In this document: piece by piece, positions 23,718-33,226 of the stretch | Position numbering within the stretch: position 1 is the stretch's first letter | Layout of the letters: each line of letters opens with the position of its first letter | DNA from: Acheta domesticus | Taxonomy: Eukaryota; Arthropoda; Insecta; Orthoptera; Gryllidae | Length of the DNA stretch: 64,000 bases | Assembly: GCA_031308135.1 (NCBI GenBank) | Contig: JAHLJT010000631.1 | Location: 151,587,425-151,651,424, forward strand | Direction of reading: 5' to 3' | Position numbers and translations under genes: made by a program | Notes under the pieces: generated by a model | The model's input: the letters and a program-made list of their open reading frames with translations, nothing else | What the model was told of the DNA's origin: nothing | Database searches by the model: none

Positions 23718-23907
23718 ATCCATATATGAGAAAATGGCTTTTGAGTATTTTTGAAAATGCGGAATTTTGAGCTACTTTTCACAGAAAACGATTGTGATTT
23801 CGGAAAATTTACTTGACATTATTTAAGGCTTATGTACTCCCTAATATAATGTAAACAAATCAAGGCTAATGTAAATATTAACGACGTGAGAGACAAGTCA
23901 AAAAAAA
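23718..23907 (+). repeat. HINE-like repeat, right part
   Basis: Continues the copy begun at 21854 after the ATCC duplication. It is interrupted at 23908 by a long-hairpin MITE. Confidence 0.7.
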
Positions 23908-24274
23908 ATTCCGAATGGTTTAACCGCAATAAACACTCAAAGATTGGTTTGGAAAAATTATTCATAGGCAAAAATTTGCATAATGGAAGCATAGAAACTC
24001 TCCAGAAACATGTAAATTGTTTATTTACAAAAGAAATGCTTAGACAAAAAAATTAAGCGATACATAAAATAGCAGTCGAATTGTGTAAATTGGGGGCTTT
24101 TTTATTCCCAGCTTAAATTTTGTTTTTGAACAAATATACTCATTTCTTTTGCAAATAATAAACAACTTATATGTTTCTGGAGTGTTTCTATGCTTCTATA
24201 ATGCAAATTTTGACCTAGAAATCAATTTTTCAAGCCACCTTCTGAGTGTTTATTGCGGGTAAACCATTTGGAAT
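23908..24274. mobile_element. Long-inverted-repeat MITE (hairpin element)
   Basis: The arms are about 130 bp each (23908-24036 and 24143-24274) and roughly 85 percent complementary by eye. The left begins ATTCCGAATGGTTTAACCGC; the inverse of the right end begins ATTCCAAATGGTTTACCCGC. About 105 bp of spacer lies between. No coding content. The left flank is an A-run, so the target-site duplication cannot be read. A transcript through it would form a long imperfect hairpin. Confidence 0.7.
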
Positions 24275-24489
24275 ATCCACGTAGTTTATTAAACAAAATA
24301 TACTAGAATTGTACTAAGAGCTTATATTCGAACTAACTTAGAATTGTTAACTCGAAATACCTTAGAATTGTCTTAAGAGCGTATATTCGAAGTTTCGACG
24401 TTTCCTCCCTGGGGAGCCTATGTATATTGCTTTCTCATTGAAATTCAAATTTATTTAAATCATATATTATTTACACATTAAAAACAAAT
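24275..24489. other. Short unassigned spacer
   Basis: Contains an imperfect duplication of AATTGTACTAAGAGCTTATATTCGA-like text (about 24309 and 24366). Nothing else is recognisable. Confidence 0.4.
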
Positions 24490-25790
24490 TGAAAGCAAAA
24501 TATCTGGTCCGTCTGTGTCTGTCTGTCTGCGTGTGAACAACGCGACAAAACCGCTCAGCCAATTTTCTCAAAAACTGATACACCCCAATTTATCTGATTG
24601 ATCTAGTGGCCCCTTGAATTTAAAACCGATATTTTACTTTTGGGGGTATTTTACAAGAAGCCCATCGGATATTTTCAAAATTTTCTCAAAAAATGGCCCC
24701 AACTTCTTTCTTCAAACTTCTTGTAAGAATAGACTACACTAAAAAATTGTACACTAATTAAAGTCGCATAGGTCTGATTTTCACGGACAACTCTGAATTT
24801 TCGAAAATTGCAAACATTTGAATTTTATTCTGCGTCTTCCTCCAACTACAAAATCGCAGAGGGAGATTTGCCCTTTATATAAAAGTTGATCTTCATAGTG
24901 CGTTCTTTCTTTAAGATCATGTACATTTTTTCGAAAATTTTAGTAGTTTTCGCGCAATATTGCGTGCAATATGTGCAATTTAAAAAAACAAAAACAAGAT
25001 TTTTTTTAAAAACGGCTCCAAATTTATTCTTTTGATTTTTCGTAGGGATCGTGATAAAAATATTCTATGAGATGACATAAACGCCATTGCTATATTGTTT
25101 TGTTTTTCAAAAATAGCAAAAATGTAATTTTTTGACTTGCTTCTCATGCGTTATTATTTACATTAGCGATGATTTGTTGACATCATTATATTAATGATTA
25201 CATGTGCTTTAAATATTTTCCTGTAATGTTTCCCGAGAACTCAACCGTTTTCTCTGAAAACTAGCTCAAAAGTCCACATTTTCAGAAACGCTGAAATGCG
25301 ATATTCTCATAAATGGTTCCAATTTTTTTCTTCAAACTTTTGAACGGATAGTGCTAATTGCACTCTTTAATGTGACATTAAGTTTATTTTGAGATATTTG
25401 TTTGTTTTTTTCAAAAATTACACTAATGTAATTTTTTTGAAAGGTTTTTCAAATCTTTAAAATGCACATTACCAGCATTTTGTAAACATTATTATATTTG
25501 TGAGTGTAAGTGCTTCAAATGACATCAAATGAAGATTTTTGAAAAGCCAACAATTTTCTGTGAAAAAGAATTTCAAATTTCGCATTTTTTATAGCGCTAA
25601 AACGTCATTTTCTTAAAAACGGGTACAAAATTTTAAAAGAAAATTGCCATTAAGGACGAGGTTTTTGTGTTCTTTAATATTCTAAAATTAATATTTCCGT
25701 TTACCATTAGAAAACAGAAAAAATTCAAAAATGTAAAAAAAAAGGGCTTAGGGCGGCGATAGATGACAGCTGGTTTCCTCCATGAAATGT
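24490..25790 (-). repeat. HINE-like dispersed repeat
   Basis: Minus-orientation copy. It begins near the (GTCY)n core (24506-24532) and GTGAACAACGCGACAAAACC, continues through the reverse of all internal modules, and ends at GGCGGCGATAGATGACAGCTGG. With the plus copy at 21854-23907 it forms a head-facing inverted pair around the MITE. Confidence 0.68.
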
Positions 25791-26420
25791 ATTTATCAAA
25801 AATACATCTTCAAATAAGGTCATGCTTAGGTTTTCTATAATTTCATGACAAACATAATAGCCCGTCCAAATTTATTGCGCTTGAGACAGCCGGATGCGTC
25901 GTAAATTAGAATTTGCAATTTTGTATACTATTTCTTTGTTCGTTTTTAAATTCGACCTTTTGTGATGAATTTACACATTAATATAATTTGTTTTCAAATA
26001 TTTGAAATAAAAATTGGTAGTTCTTTAAGGGAGTATCTACAATGCAGGGAATGCAACAATCGAATTTCGTTCCCCTTTCGCGAATTTCTATGAATTACCT
26101 GTCATTGTTGTGACTTGATATAGCTGTATGATATTAGATTTCTTTTTCCAACACAAGTTTACAAGACTTTTGTATTATATTTTTATGCAGTTGTAGAATT
26201 CACATAGTTTTAACAACAATGCGATGGAAAGAGTTGGTTATACGCTTCTTGGTTGAATTGGACGTTTTAAAATAATAGCTCTGATATTAGTAGGAGAAGA
26301 AGTGCAATATTTCAATCCTACGTAGCTGATTCCAATATTACGCGAAAATATATACTGTTGTAGCACCCGTAGTTTTTTTTTCATGAAATTGGCATTCATA
26401 CCAACGCACTTTTGATGGTT
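25791..26420. repeat. Repeat family Y, attached to the HINE-like end
   Basis: Starts right after GACAGCTGG with TGAAATGTATTTATCAAAA. Landmarks are ACATCTTCAAATAAGGT, CGGATGCGTCGTAAATT, TACAATGCAGGGAATGCAAC and TGTCATTGTTGTGACTTG. The same series follows the same junction at 55930, and part of it occurs at 42775-43250, so the family can carry a longer alternative end. Confidence 0.6.
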
Positions 26421-26715
26421 TATGTAGTAGTGTAATAGCATTTAGGACCATTCATATACAGTGCGAATAAGTATGTGCTTTGGTAGTACATAGTTTTATT
26501 ATGAACAATGCTTGAATAGCTAATGAAATTTTGTATCTTTTTTGTGTATATATTAATTAATATTAAACAGTTTCTGTAAATAAGAAAATTACTATAAAAG
26601 AACAACGCGTTTGTTGCGACCAATTCGCATCTTCCTCTCACTGGGAATTTGACATGGAGTCTGCGATACAGGATGCGTTCCTAGCTGGCTATGCTTCCTG
26701 AAATCGTTCAGAAAG
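26421..26715. other. Unassigned AT-rich stretch
   Basis: No supported feature. Confidence 0.4.
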
Positions 26716-26856
26716 TTATTCGCTTTCTTTTTCGCCAAAGGCGCTGCCTGCCCTGTCCTCACTATTCACCTCCCCTTCCCACAACAAGTGACACTTGTCC
26801 CGCGATATCACCCATTGTAACTGGAAGCGGAGATCCGAGCAATCGCGCTTGTCTGA
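26716..26856 (-). other. Exon-like open segment, unrecognised
   Basis: On the minus strand CCATTGGCTTGCAG (3' splice-site-like) precedes 46 codons beginning SDKRDCSDLRFQLQW and ending AGSAFGEKESE before TAA. The frame also stays open 45 codons upstream. Composition is protein-like and charged. No domain is recognised and no partner exon identified. Confidence 0.28.
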
Positions 26857-27365
26857 CTGCAAGCCAATGGCGATGGCATTTATTATTTCAGCGAGCCGCA
26901 GGTTAACGCATTGACCAATAAGATAAATATTAACTTGACTCCCACATTTGAACTTATCATAATGAAGCGGGGAACTTGATATGTTTACCAAAAAATAAAT
27001 ATAATATATAATTGTTGCATGGCGTATTTGTTTTTAATATTTAAAGCTCCTTAAAAACCGACCCCGGCGGCCGCCGGGTGCGCCCAGGTTTTAAAGCGGC
27101 AGTGCCTACTGCTTATGGTTTTTTATGGGTTCTCCACGTATGAAATACAGGGACAGGCATAGGAAATACCAGTGTATCAGGATCCTCTCTCGAACAAGAA
27201 GGTGGTACAAAGACTAATAGCATCCGCTTCGTTCAAAAACATGAACTGCCAGGATGTCATCAGTTATTTAAAATTCTAACTTTAAAAAATTGCGATTATG
27301 GAATTTTTCATTTACAAACAATGCATTTAACACATCAAACACACATCGACGTTTAAAAAAATTTA
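26857..27365. other. Unassigned stretch
   Basis: AT-rich with a small GC patch at 27060-27110. No supported feature. Confidence 0.4.
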
Positions 27366-27482
27366 ATGAACAAATGTTTAAAAGTTGAAGTTTTCATGAA
27401 ACTGTGCGGTGACGCTGCGAGGGGCAGGAAGTTCGGACAGGACGCGCTGCGCCGGCGCAACATCCGCAGCGCCGCCACTCGG
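27366..27482 (+). other. Exon-like segment ending in a good splice donor
   Basis: From ATGAACAAATG the frame reads MNKCLKVEVFMKLCGDAARG... and ...RRRNIRSAATR, then ACTCGG|GTGAGCGC, a strong 5' splice site in phase 0. It sits on the left edge of a CpG island that runs to about 27560. It may be a first coding exon, or a chance frame in a promoter-type island. Confidence 0.28.
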
Positions 27483-27948
27483 GTGAGCGCACGTCCTGCG
27501 CAGCCGGACAGCCCCACGCCGCGTCGCGCCGCATGGACGGAGGGGTCCTGCGAAAAGCTCACGGGAACTCGTGCAATTTTAACAAAAAATTCAACACAAA
27601 TTTAAAGGTCCACGGGAAGGAAACATTACGGCGTCGAAATTTTGATTCGTTAAATTTGAACTACCAGTGTTTTCACTGGTAAATTTTAGTCTCAAAGATA
27701 TTTAAAATTCACGTCGAAACGAGGTACCCCGAAACGAGGTACATAAGTTTAAAAGCAAAGTTTTATTTTCGCAAAAGTGAAGCAAAAATAATAGTAGCAA
27801 TGCCGAGCAATCTTGTGACAAAAATATTAATCAATAATACTATTTAATGCATGCCATTACATTAATAAATTAATTATTTAACTGTAGAGGTACGATACTT
27901 TAATAATTTTCTTTGGATAATTTACTTTTGACAACGAACCAACAAAGA

Positions 27949-28011
27949 ATGAATCCAGAATCGGAAGCACTTTTAATAGCTGCCCAAGATCAGCCCTTGA
28001 GAACACGTTGA
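27949..28011 (+). pseudogene. C-terminal fragment of a non-LTR reverse transcriptase
   Basis: The frame reads MNPESEALLIAAQDQPLRTR then TGA. The TE.LI.AAQDQ.L.TR motif is a hallmark of one group of animal non-LTR polyproteins, located downstream of the RT domain. It lies upstream of an N-terminal RT fragment of what looks like the same type of element, so the order is permuted. Confidence 0.5.
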
Positions 28012-28149
28012 AGGTTCATCTCTTTCCAATGAAACACACGTTGGTGGTAAAAATTCATCTGGCAACGAATTGCACGATAAGGCCATGATGAGAAATCTCC
28101 TTCGACGCGAGATTAAAAGACTTCGTCAACTTCCATTTCAATCTCGTGC

Positions 28150-29036
28150 GCCGTTGAGAATAATGTAAGAAAATGCCAAAATTAAGATAGTGATAGAGAG
28201 AGCAAATTCTATCTTAAATGAAGTCGTACAGACCCCAGGTAGAGGTATAGATATTTCTGAATTCAATCAAATAGATTATGCGACTGGATATCTGGTATCT
28301 CAGATAATTTTGGGGCCAACCAAAAAACCGACGGCCGACAGCAAAAGAGAGTAAACAGCCCTGTACCCCCATGAACGAAGATAATTAAGAAACAGATAGC
28401 CGACACTCGGCGGGAAATACCACTCTTACCTGAGATATCTTCTAAATCAATCATCAATCACACCTCCAAAGTACAACGAAAAATATTCAATGTTGAACAA
28501 AAATACCAAATTGAAAAGGACACAAGCAGACTAATGGTAGTTGAGAAGATCAAAGACAAAATTCAAACATGGGCTCAACGAATTAGACGTTACAAACGTA
28601 GAATAGGTTTCCGAGTGGAAAATCTGTTGTTTGAAACAGACGCAAAGAGATTATATCGCAATCTGACTCCAAAACTGAATGGCAATGCTGTCACTCCTTT
28701 AAAAGATGACATCGAAGCATTTCGGGCAGGAATCTGGAAGAAGAGCAGATCCTACAACAAAGACGCATCTTGGATTCAATCTGAAGTTGATGCTGCCGAT
28801 GAACTCATGGAAACAGTGGAAGATGTTCGCAAATTCTGGGAAGAGGACCTCTTCCAAGTAATTAAAAACACGGGAAACTTGAAATCCCCCGGCATTGATA
28901 AGATCCAGATTTATTGGATTAAGAAATTGACAGCAACACATTCTCATCTAGCAAAGGCTGTTAATAAAATTTTAGAAAATCCAAAAGAACTCCCGGAATG
29001 GTTCAAACCCGGCAAAATCCAAACATATTTGCTACC
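28150..29036 (+). pseudogene. Non-LTR reverse transcriptase, N-terminal part, decayed
   Basis: A Lys/Arg-rich lead contains PP(stop)TKIIKKQIADTRREIP, where TGA replaces an expected Trp codon at about 28372. The open frame at 28534 carries TDAKRLYRNLTPK, then KSPGIDKIQIYWIKKLT and ENPKELPEWFKPG...TYLLP. These are the fingers-region blocks of the RT group whose C-terminal motif lies at 27949. The frame is cut at TYLLP by the element at 29037-29465 and resumes beyond it. Databases often label such proteins R2-like; clade assignment is uncertain. Confidence 0.6.
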
Positions 29037-29465
29037 CCATAGCCCGCTAGTATGCCTAGCAAATCATTTCGAAGATTTGTGTTGTGAAGAGAAACCTTCA
29101 AAAATATATTAAGCCAGTTTCGCAAAGAAGCAGTTTCCTTGCGTGTAACGAGTAACACTTTTAATAACGATCATTACGAGTAGTACATTTAATAACGATC
29201 ATTGACATAATTTGTGAGTTTTTGTATCAGTGATGGTGAAGAACATAGCTGCTGTTATTAATGAAGAAACGGAGAGGTCTAAATACTTGAATTCAAAGCC
29301 TCAAAGCTTTTTTGTGTTAGTAATGCGGATCTCCGTTTGTTTGCTTGCAGCAGCTGATCGAGGAATGGTCGGCGGGCAGCGCGCCAGCGGACAGTAGTGG
29401 ACCTTTTAGCTGCAACAAGAAGCAGGTCGGAGCGCCGAGGCTTTAATGCATACTAGCGGGCTACG
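29037..29465. mobile_element. Non-autonomous TIR element inserted in the reverse transcriptase
   Basis: Inner termini AGCCCGCTAGTATGC (29041-29055) and the inverse GCATACTAGCGGGCT (29448-29462) are a perfect 15-bp inverted repeat, with a few looser bases outside. The element is flanked by GCTACC at 29031-29036 and 29466-29471, a likely 6-bp duplication. Removing it rejoins the RT motif LLPK. Length is 429 bp. Superfamily is not determined; a 6-bp duplication is unusual. A short internal direct repeat (TTAATAACGATCATT) occurs at about 29158 and 29190. Confidence 0.65.
29351..29446 (+). other. Exon-like segment inside the TIR element
   Basis: CTCCGTTTGTTTGCTTGCAG, an excellent 3' splice site, is followed by 31 codons (QLIEEWSAGSAPADSS... 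to ...CNKKQVGAPRL) and TAA at 29444-29446. It is GC-rich and protein-like, unlike the rest of the element. It could be a captured host gene end (Pack-TIR style) or the last exon of the parental transposase. Not recognised. Confidence 0.35.
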
Positions 29466-29471
29466 GCTACC

Positions 29472-29575
29472 TAAGCGAGAGAAAGTTCTTTGACGAAGAC
29501 CTAAGGCCAATCAATTGTCTGCCTGTATTGTACAAAGTTTGAACTGAAGCCATAGCTGACAAAATGTACAAACAC
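29472..29575 (+). pseudogene. Reverse transcriptase, continuation after the TIR element
   Basis: After the insertion the frame reads FFDEDLRPINCLPVLYKV, a TGA, then TEAIADKMYKHVEKNQLF and TGA. This is the '.RPI.CLP.LYK..T' block expected right after TYLLP. The copy is then lost at the HINE-like boundary near 29600. Confidence 0.6.
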
Positions 29576-29599
29576 GTAGAGAAGAACCAACTATTTTGA

Positions 29600-30990
29600 T
29601 AGTGATATACGTAGTATAGGGAAAGTTATGTAATGCTGCGCAAAAAAATGGCCAATTTTCGCCAGAAAAAAATTCGTTGCCGGGCGCTGATAAAGAAAAA
29701 GTGGATAAAACCAGTTGCTAAATTAAGAAACAACTAGTGGTGCTACAGAATGGCACAGACTTTCCCGTATTAGTTTTCTATTTCCTTGGGTCTTCGCTAG
29801 CAATTCGGAATTGCCACACACTCTTTCTTGCCAGCTACCATCTATCACCGCCAAAAGTACATTTTTTTGTAATTTCTTAATTTTTCCGTTCCCTATTGGT
29901 AGAACGAAAATATTAATTTTAAAATATTAAAGAACACAAAAACCTATCCGTAAATGGATATTTCCTTTAAAAAATTATGTGCCGTTTAAGAGAAAATGGC
30001 GTTTTAGCACTACTAAAAATGCGAAATTTGAAGCTCATTTCCACAGAAAAACTTTGAGTTTTCAAAATACTTTATTTGTAGTTACTTTAAGCACTTACAC
30101 TCACAAATATAATAATCTTTACAAATTGCGGATAATGTGCATATTAAAGATGTGGGAGATCTTTCAAAAAATTTACATTTATATAATGTTTGAAAAAACA
30201 AAAAATAACTCAAAATAAACTGTATGTCGTATTAAAGAGTGTAATTATCATTATCCGTTACAGAAGTTTCAAGAAAAAATTTGCAGCCATATATGAGAAA
30301 ATGGTGTTTGAGCGTTTCTGAAAATGCTAAATTTTGAGCTACTTTTCACAGCAGACGGTTGTGTTTTCGAGAAACTTTACTTGACATTATTCAAAGCACA
30401 TGTACTTGTAAATATAAGAATGTGAAAAAATCGCTGCTAATGTAAATATTATTGACGTGAGAAACATGTGAAAAAATTTACATTTTTGTAATTTTTGAAA
30501 CCAACCTATAGAACAATATGGCTTATTAGTCATCTGATCTTTACCACTATCCCTACCAAAAGTTTAAAGAAAAAATTTGGAGCCGTTTTTGAGAAAATTT
30601 TGTTTATTTAATTTTTTAAAATTGCAAATATTGCACGCAATATTGCACGAAAACTACTAACATTTTGAAAAACATTTACATGACCTAGATGAAAGAACTC
30701 AATATGCAGAACAAATTTTATTTGAAAAAATCTCTATCTTCAATCTTTTCGAAAATTCAGAGTTATTCGTGAAATTAGGACCTATGCCATGTTAATAATT
30801 GTATTTTACTCTATTCATACAAGAAATTTAAAGAAAAAATTTGTACCCGTTTTTGAGAAACTTTTGGAAATCCGCGGGGGGCTTTATATAAACTACCCCC
30901 AAATTTTGAAGAATCTTTTTCAAAATCTCAAAGCCTTGACTAGAACCAGATCGATCAGGGAATATCCATTTTGGAAGAAATCGTACGTAT
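29600..30990 (+). repeat. HINE-like dispersed repeat, left arm of macro-palindrome
   Basis: Begins in a truncated end module (ATACGTAGTATAGGGAAAGTTATG). A CTAGTGGTGCTACAGAATGG start at 29733 is followed by the internal modules in the standard plus order, with AAAATGGCG phrases at 29993 and 30298 and a TTTTGAGAAAATTTTG phrase at 30587, each about 300 bp apart. Confidence 0.72.
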
Positions 30991-31484
30991 GGTTTAGGCA
31001 CTAGCAGTGTTCACAGACGGACAGACAGACGGATGGACAGACGATGTTTTCCTTTCAATTGGGTTATTGGGATGGACCTAGAAAACAGTTTTTTCTGGCG
31101 ACACCACGTGTTAGGGGATTTTTTTCTTAATTTAGCAACTGGTTTTATCCACTTTTTACTTTCCCGTATACGTACGTATACACGGAGTGATTTACGTATT
31201 ATAGGGAAAGTTATGAAATGCTGCGCGAAAAAAGCCAATTTTCGGCGGAAAAAAATTAATTGCCGGGCCGTGAAAAGGAAAAAGTGGATAAAACCAGTTG
31301 CTAAATTAAGAAAAAAATCCCCTAACACGTGGTGTAGCCAGCCCTGTTTTCTAGGTCCTTGATACCGAAAAACCAATTGAAAGGAAAACGTCCGTCTCTC
31401 TGTCTATCTGTCTGTCCGTCCGTCCGTCCGTCCGTCCGTCCGTCTGACCGTCCGTCCGCCCGTGAACACTGCTAGCGCCTAAAC
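30991..31484. repeat. Long inverted repeat centred on the HINE-like hairpin end
   Basis: The left arm 30991-31158 (GGTTTAGGCACTAGC ... TTTATCCACTTTTTAC) is the inverse of the right arm 31278-31484 (AAAAAGTGGATAAAACC ... GCTAGCGCCTAAAC), with a 119-bp centre containing ACTTTCCC...GGGAAAGT. The right arm is longer because its (GTCY)n tract, about 31387-31462, is expanded. The same peptide strings appear in frames on both strands, which confirms the symmetry. Confidence 0.85.
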
Positions 31485-32215
31485 GCGGTTAACTCCGAAT
31501 TTTTGAAAATTGCAAAAGTTTAAAATTTTTTCGGCCTCTTTCTGGAACTAGAAAATTGAAGATAGAGATTTTTCTTTTTAATAAAATTTGTTGGTCAATG
31601 TGAGTTCTGTCATTAAGGTCTTGTATATTTTTTGAAAAATTTAGTAATTTTCGCGCAACATTGTGTAAAATATGTGCAATTTTCAATAATTTTAAAAACA
31701 AGCTTTTCCCAAAAAAAGACAAAGAAAATTTTTTTCTTTGAACTTTGGTAGGTATAGTGCCTAATGTATTTTATGAGATGACGAAACGCCATATTGCTCT
31801 ATTCTTTTGTTTTTTGAAAAATTGGAAGAATGTAATTTTTTTGACTTGGCTCTCACGTGATAATGCTAATTGTACTTTTTAATATGACCCAAGTTCAATT
31901 TGGAGTAATTTTTCGTTTTTTTTCAAAAATTACACAAATATAATTGTTTGAAAGATCTCCCCCTCCGTTAACATGCTTATTTACAGCAATTTGCAAACAC
32001 AATTGTATTTGTGAGTTGATTTACTTCAAAAGAGTTTTAATGATGTTTTTCGAAAACTCAAAAATTGTCTGTGAAAAAGAGCTTCAAATTTCGCATTCAC
32101 AGTAGTGCTTAAATGTTATTTTGTTTTGTTTGTCAAAATAACTCTTAAGAAGTCACGGTCAGAAGTCTCATTTTCGTTCAAATCAATTATATTTTTACAA
32201 TTGCAAAAGTTTTTT
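31485..32215 (-). repeat. HINE-like repeat, right arm of macro-palindrome
   Basis: Continues in inverse order: CGGTTAACTCCGAATTTTTG, then TCCGAATTTTTGAAAATTG, TAGTAATTTTCGCGCAAC, CATATTGCTCTATTC and so on. It mirrors 29980-30790 but lacks the roughly 280-bp module next to the core. Confidence 0.65.
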
Positions 32216-32299
32216 TCCGCGTCTTTCGGCAACTAAAATATTGAAGACAGAGATTTTTTCGTGAATGAAATCGTGTAATGTTGCGTCAAATACAGTCAA

Positions 32300-32651
32300 T
32301 TTTTACTTGCCCGTATATGTACATATATACGGAGTAATATACGAAGTGTGGGGAAAGTTATGTAATGCTGCGCGAAAAAACAGGGAATTTTCGGCAGAAA
32401 AAAATTCATTACCTGGCTGTGATCACATAAAAGGGGATAAATCCAATTCCTAAATTAAGGAAACAAAATCCTCTAACACGTGGTGTAGCCAGAACCCTTG
32501 ATTTGTGCATCCTTCATACCGAAAAAGCAATTGAAAGCAAAACGTCCGTCCGTCCGGTGTCTGTGAACAACTCTAGCGCCTAAACCATGAGTACTATTTC
32601 TTCCAAAATGAATATTCCCCGGTCGACCTGCACCCACTCGAGAAGGTGCGA

Positions 32652-32657
<6 letters not shown>
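32300..32657 (-). repeat. HINE-like repeat, left part, split by the RTE-like LINE
   Basis: Hairpin end TTGCCCGTATATGTACATATATACGG, body GATAAATCCAATTCCTAAATTAAGG, a short core GTCCGTCCGTCCGG, then CTAGCGCCTAAACC and GAAGGTGCGATTTTAA, where the LINE starts. It resumes at 35972. Confidence 0.75.

Positions 32658-32712
<55 letters not shown>
32658..32712. repeat. (AT)n microsatellite tail of the LINE
   Basis: About 27 uninterrupted AT units at the 3' end of the minus-strand LINE. RTE elements commonly end in short simple repeats instead of poly(A). Confidence 0.85.
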
Positions 32713-32714
<2 letters not shown>

Positions 32715-32823
32715 CCGGGTTTTGAAATGTTTTACATTTTTTCCGGTTTCCTAATAATTACACAATTAACATTTCCATATTAACAACAATAATGATATAA
32801 TTAATAATACAAATTTTAATAAT

Positions 32824-33064
32824 TTACTTAATTAATTTCTTCCATTGTTCTCTATTGTAGCTTTCATCTTCGTTTATACCTTTTTCTTTCAATACATTTA
32901 CAATTTCTTGTTTCCAAGATACAGGTGGTCTTCCACGTTTCCTTTTTCCACTTGGTTCCCAATAAAACACTAATTTGGGTAATCTCCATTCTTCCATTCT
33001 TTTTATGTGTCCGAACCAGGTTAGCCGTTTTTTATTTATATATTCTATGATCGAATGTGATATA
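32824..33064 (-). pseudogene. LINE ORF2 C-terminus beyond the mariner
   Basis: Frame continuing from the part at 34395 after the TA target site: HSIIEYINKKRLTWFGHIKR, then KRKRGRPPVSWKQEIVNV and stop TAA at 32826-32824. The TW.GH..RM and RGRP...W blocks are the usual C-terminal end of RTE-like ORF2 proteins. Confidence 0.75.
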
Positions 33065-33094
33065 CGAAGGGTGTCCGTAAATTAAGGTCTCCAA
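33065..33094 (+). repeat. Mariner 5' terminal inverted repeat
   Basis: Contains GGGTGTCCGTAAATTAAGG; 29 of 30 bases match the inverse of the 3' repeat at 34365-34394. Confidence 0.95.
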
Positions 33095-33226
33095 CGCCGC
33101 CGTTTCCGAACGCGGAGCGCTAGATCCAATTTGGCAACACTGCCGTGTTCCTTGGTTCCCCCTCTTCAATCCCCCACCCGAACGACTTCGCTGGGACGCT
33201 CAGTCTTGGCACAGGTGCCGTCCGCG

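Noticed and set aside
31011..31376. Two overlapping frames of 109-121 codons sharing peptide strings on opposite strands
   Set aside because: The shared strings are the result of the inverted repeat, not of two related genes.
33131..33226. Upstream ATG extending the mariner transposase by 32 residues
   Set aside because: The extra residues are not family-like and the ATG at 33227 gives the canonical length and N-terminus.
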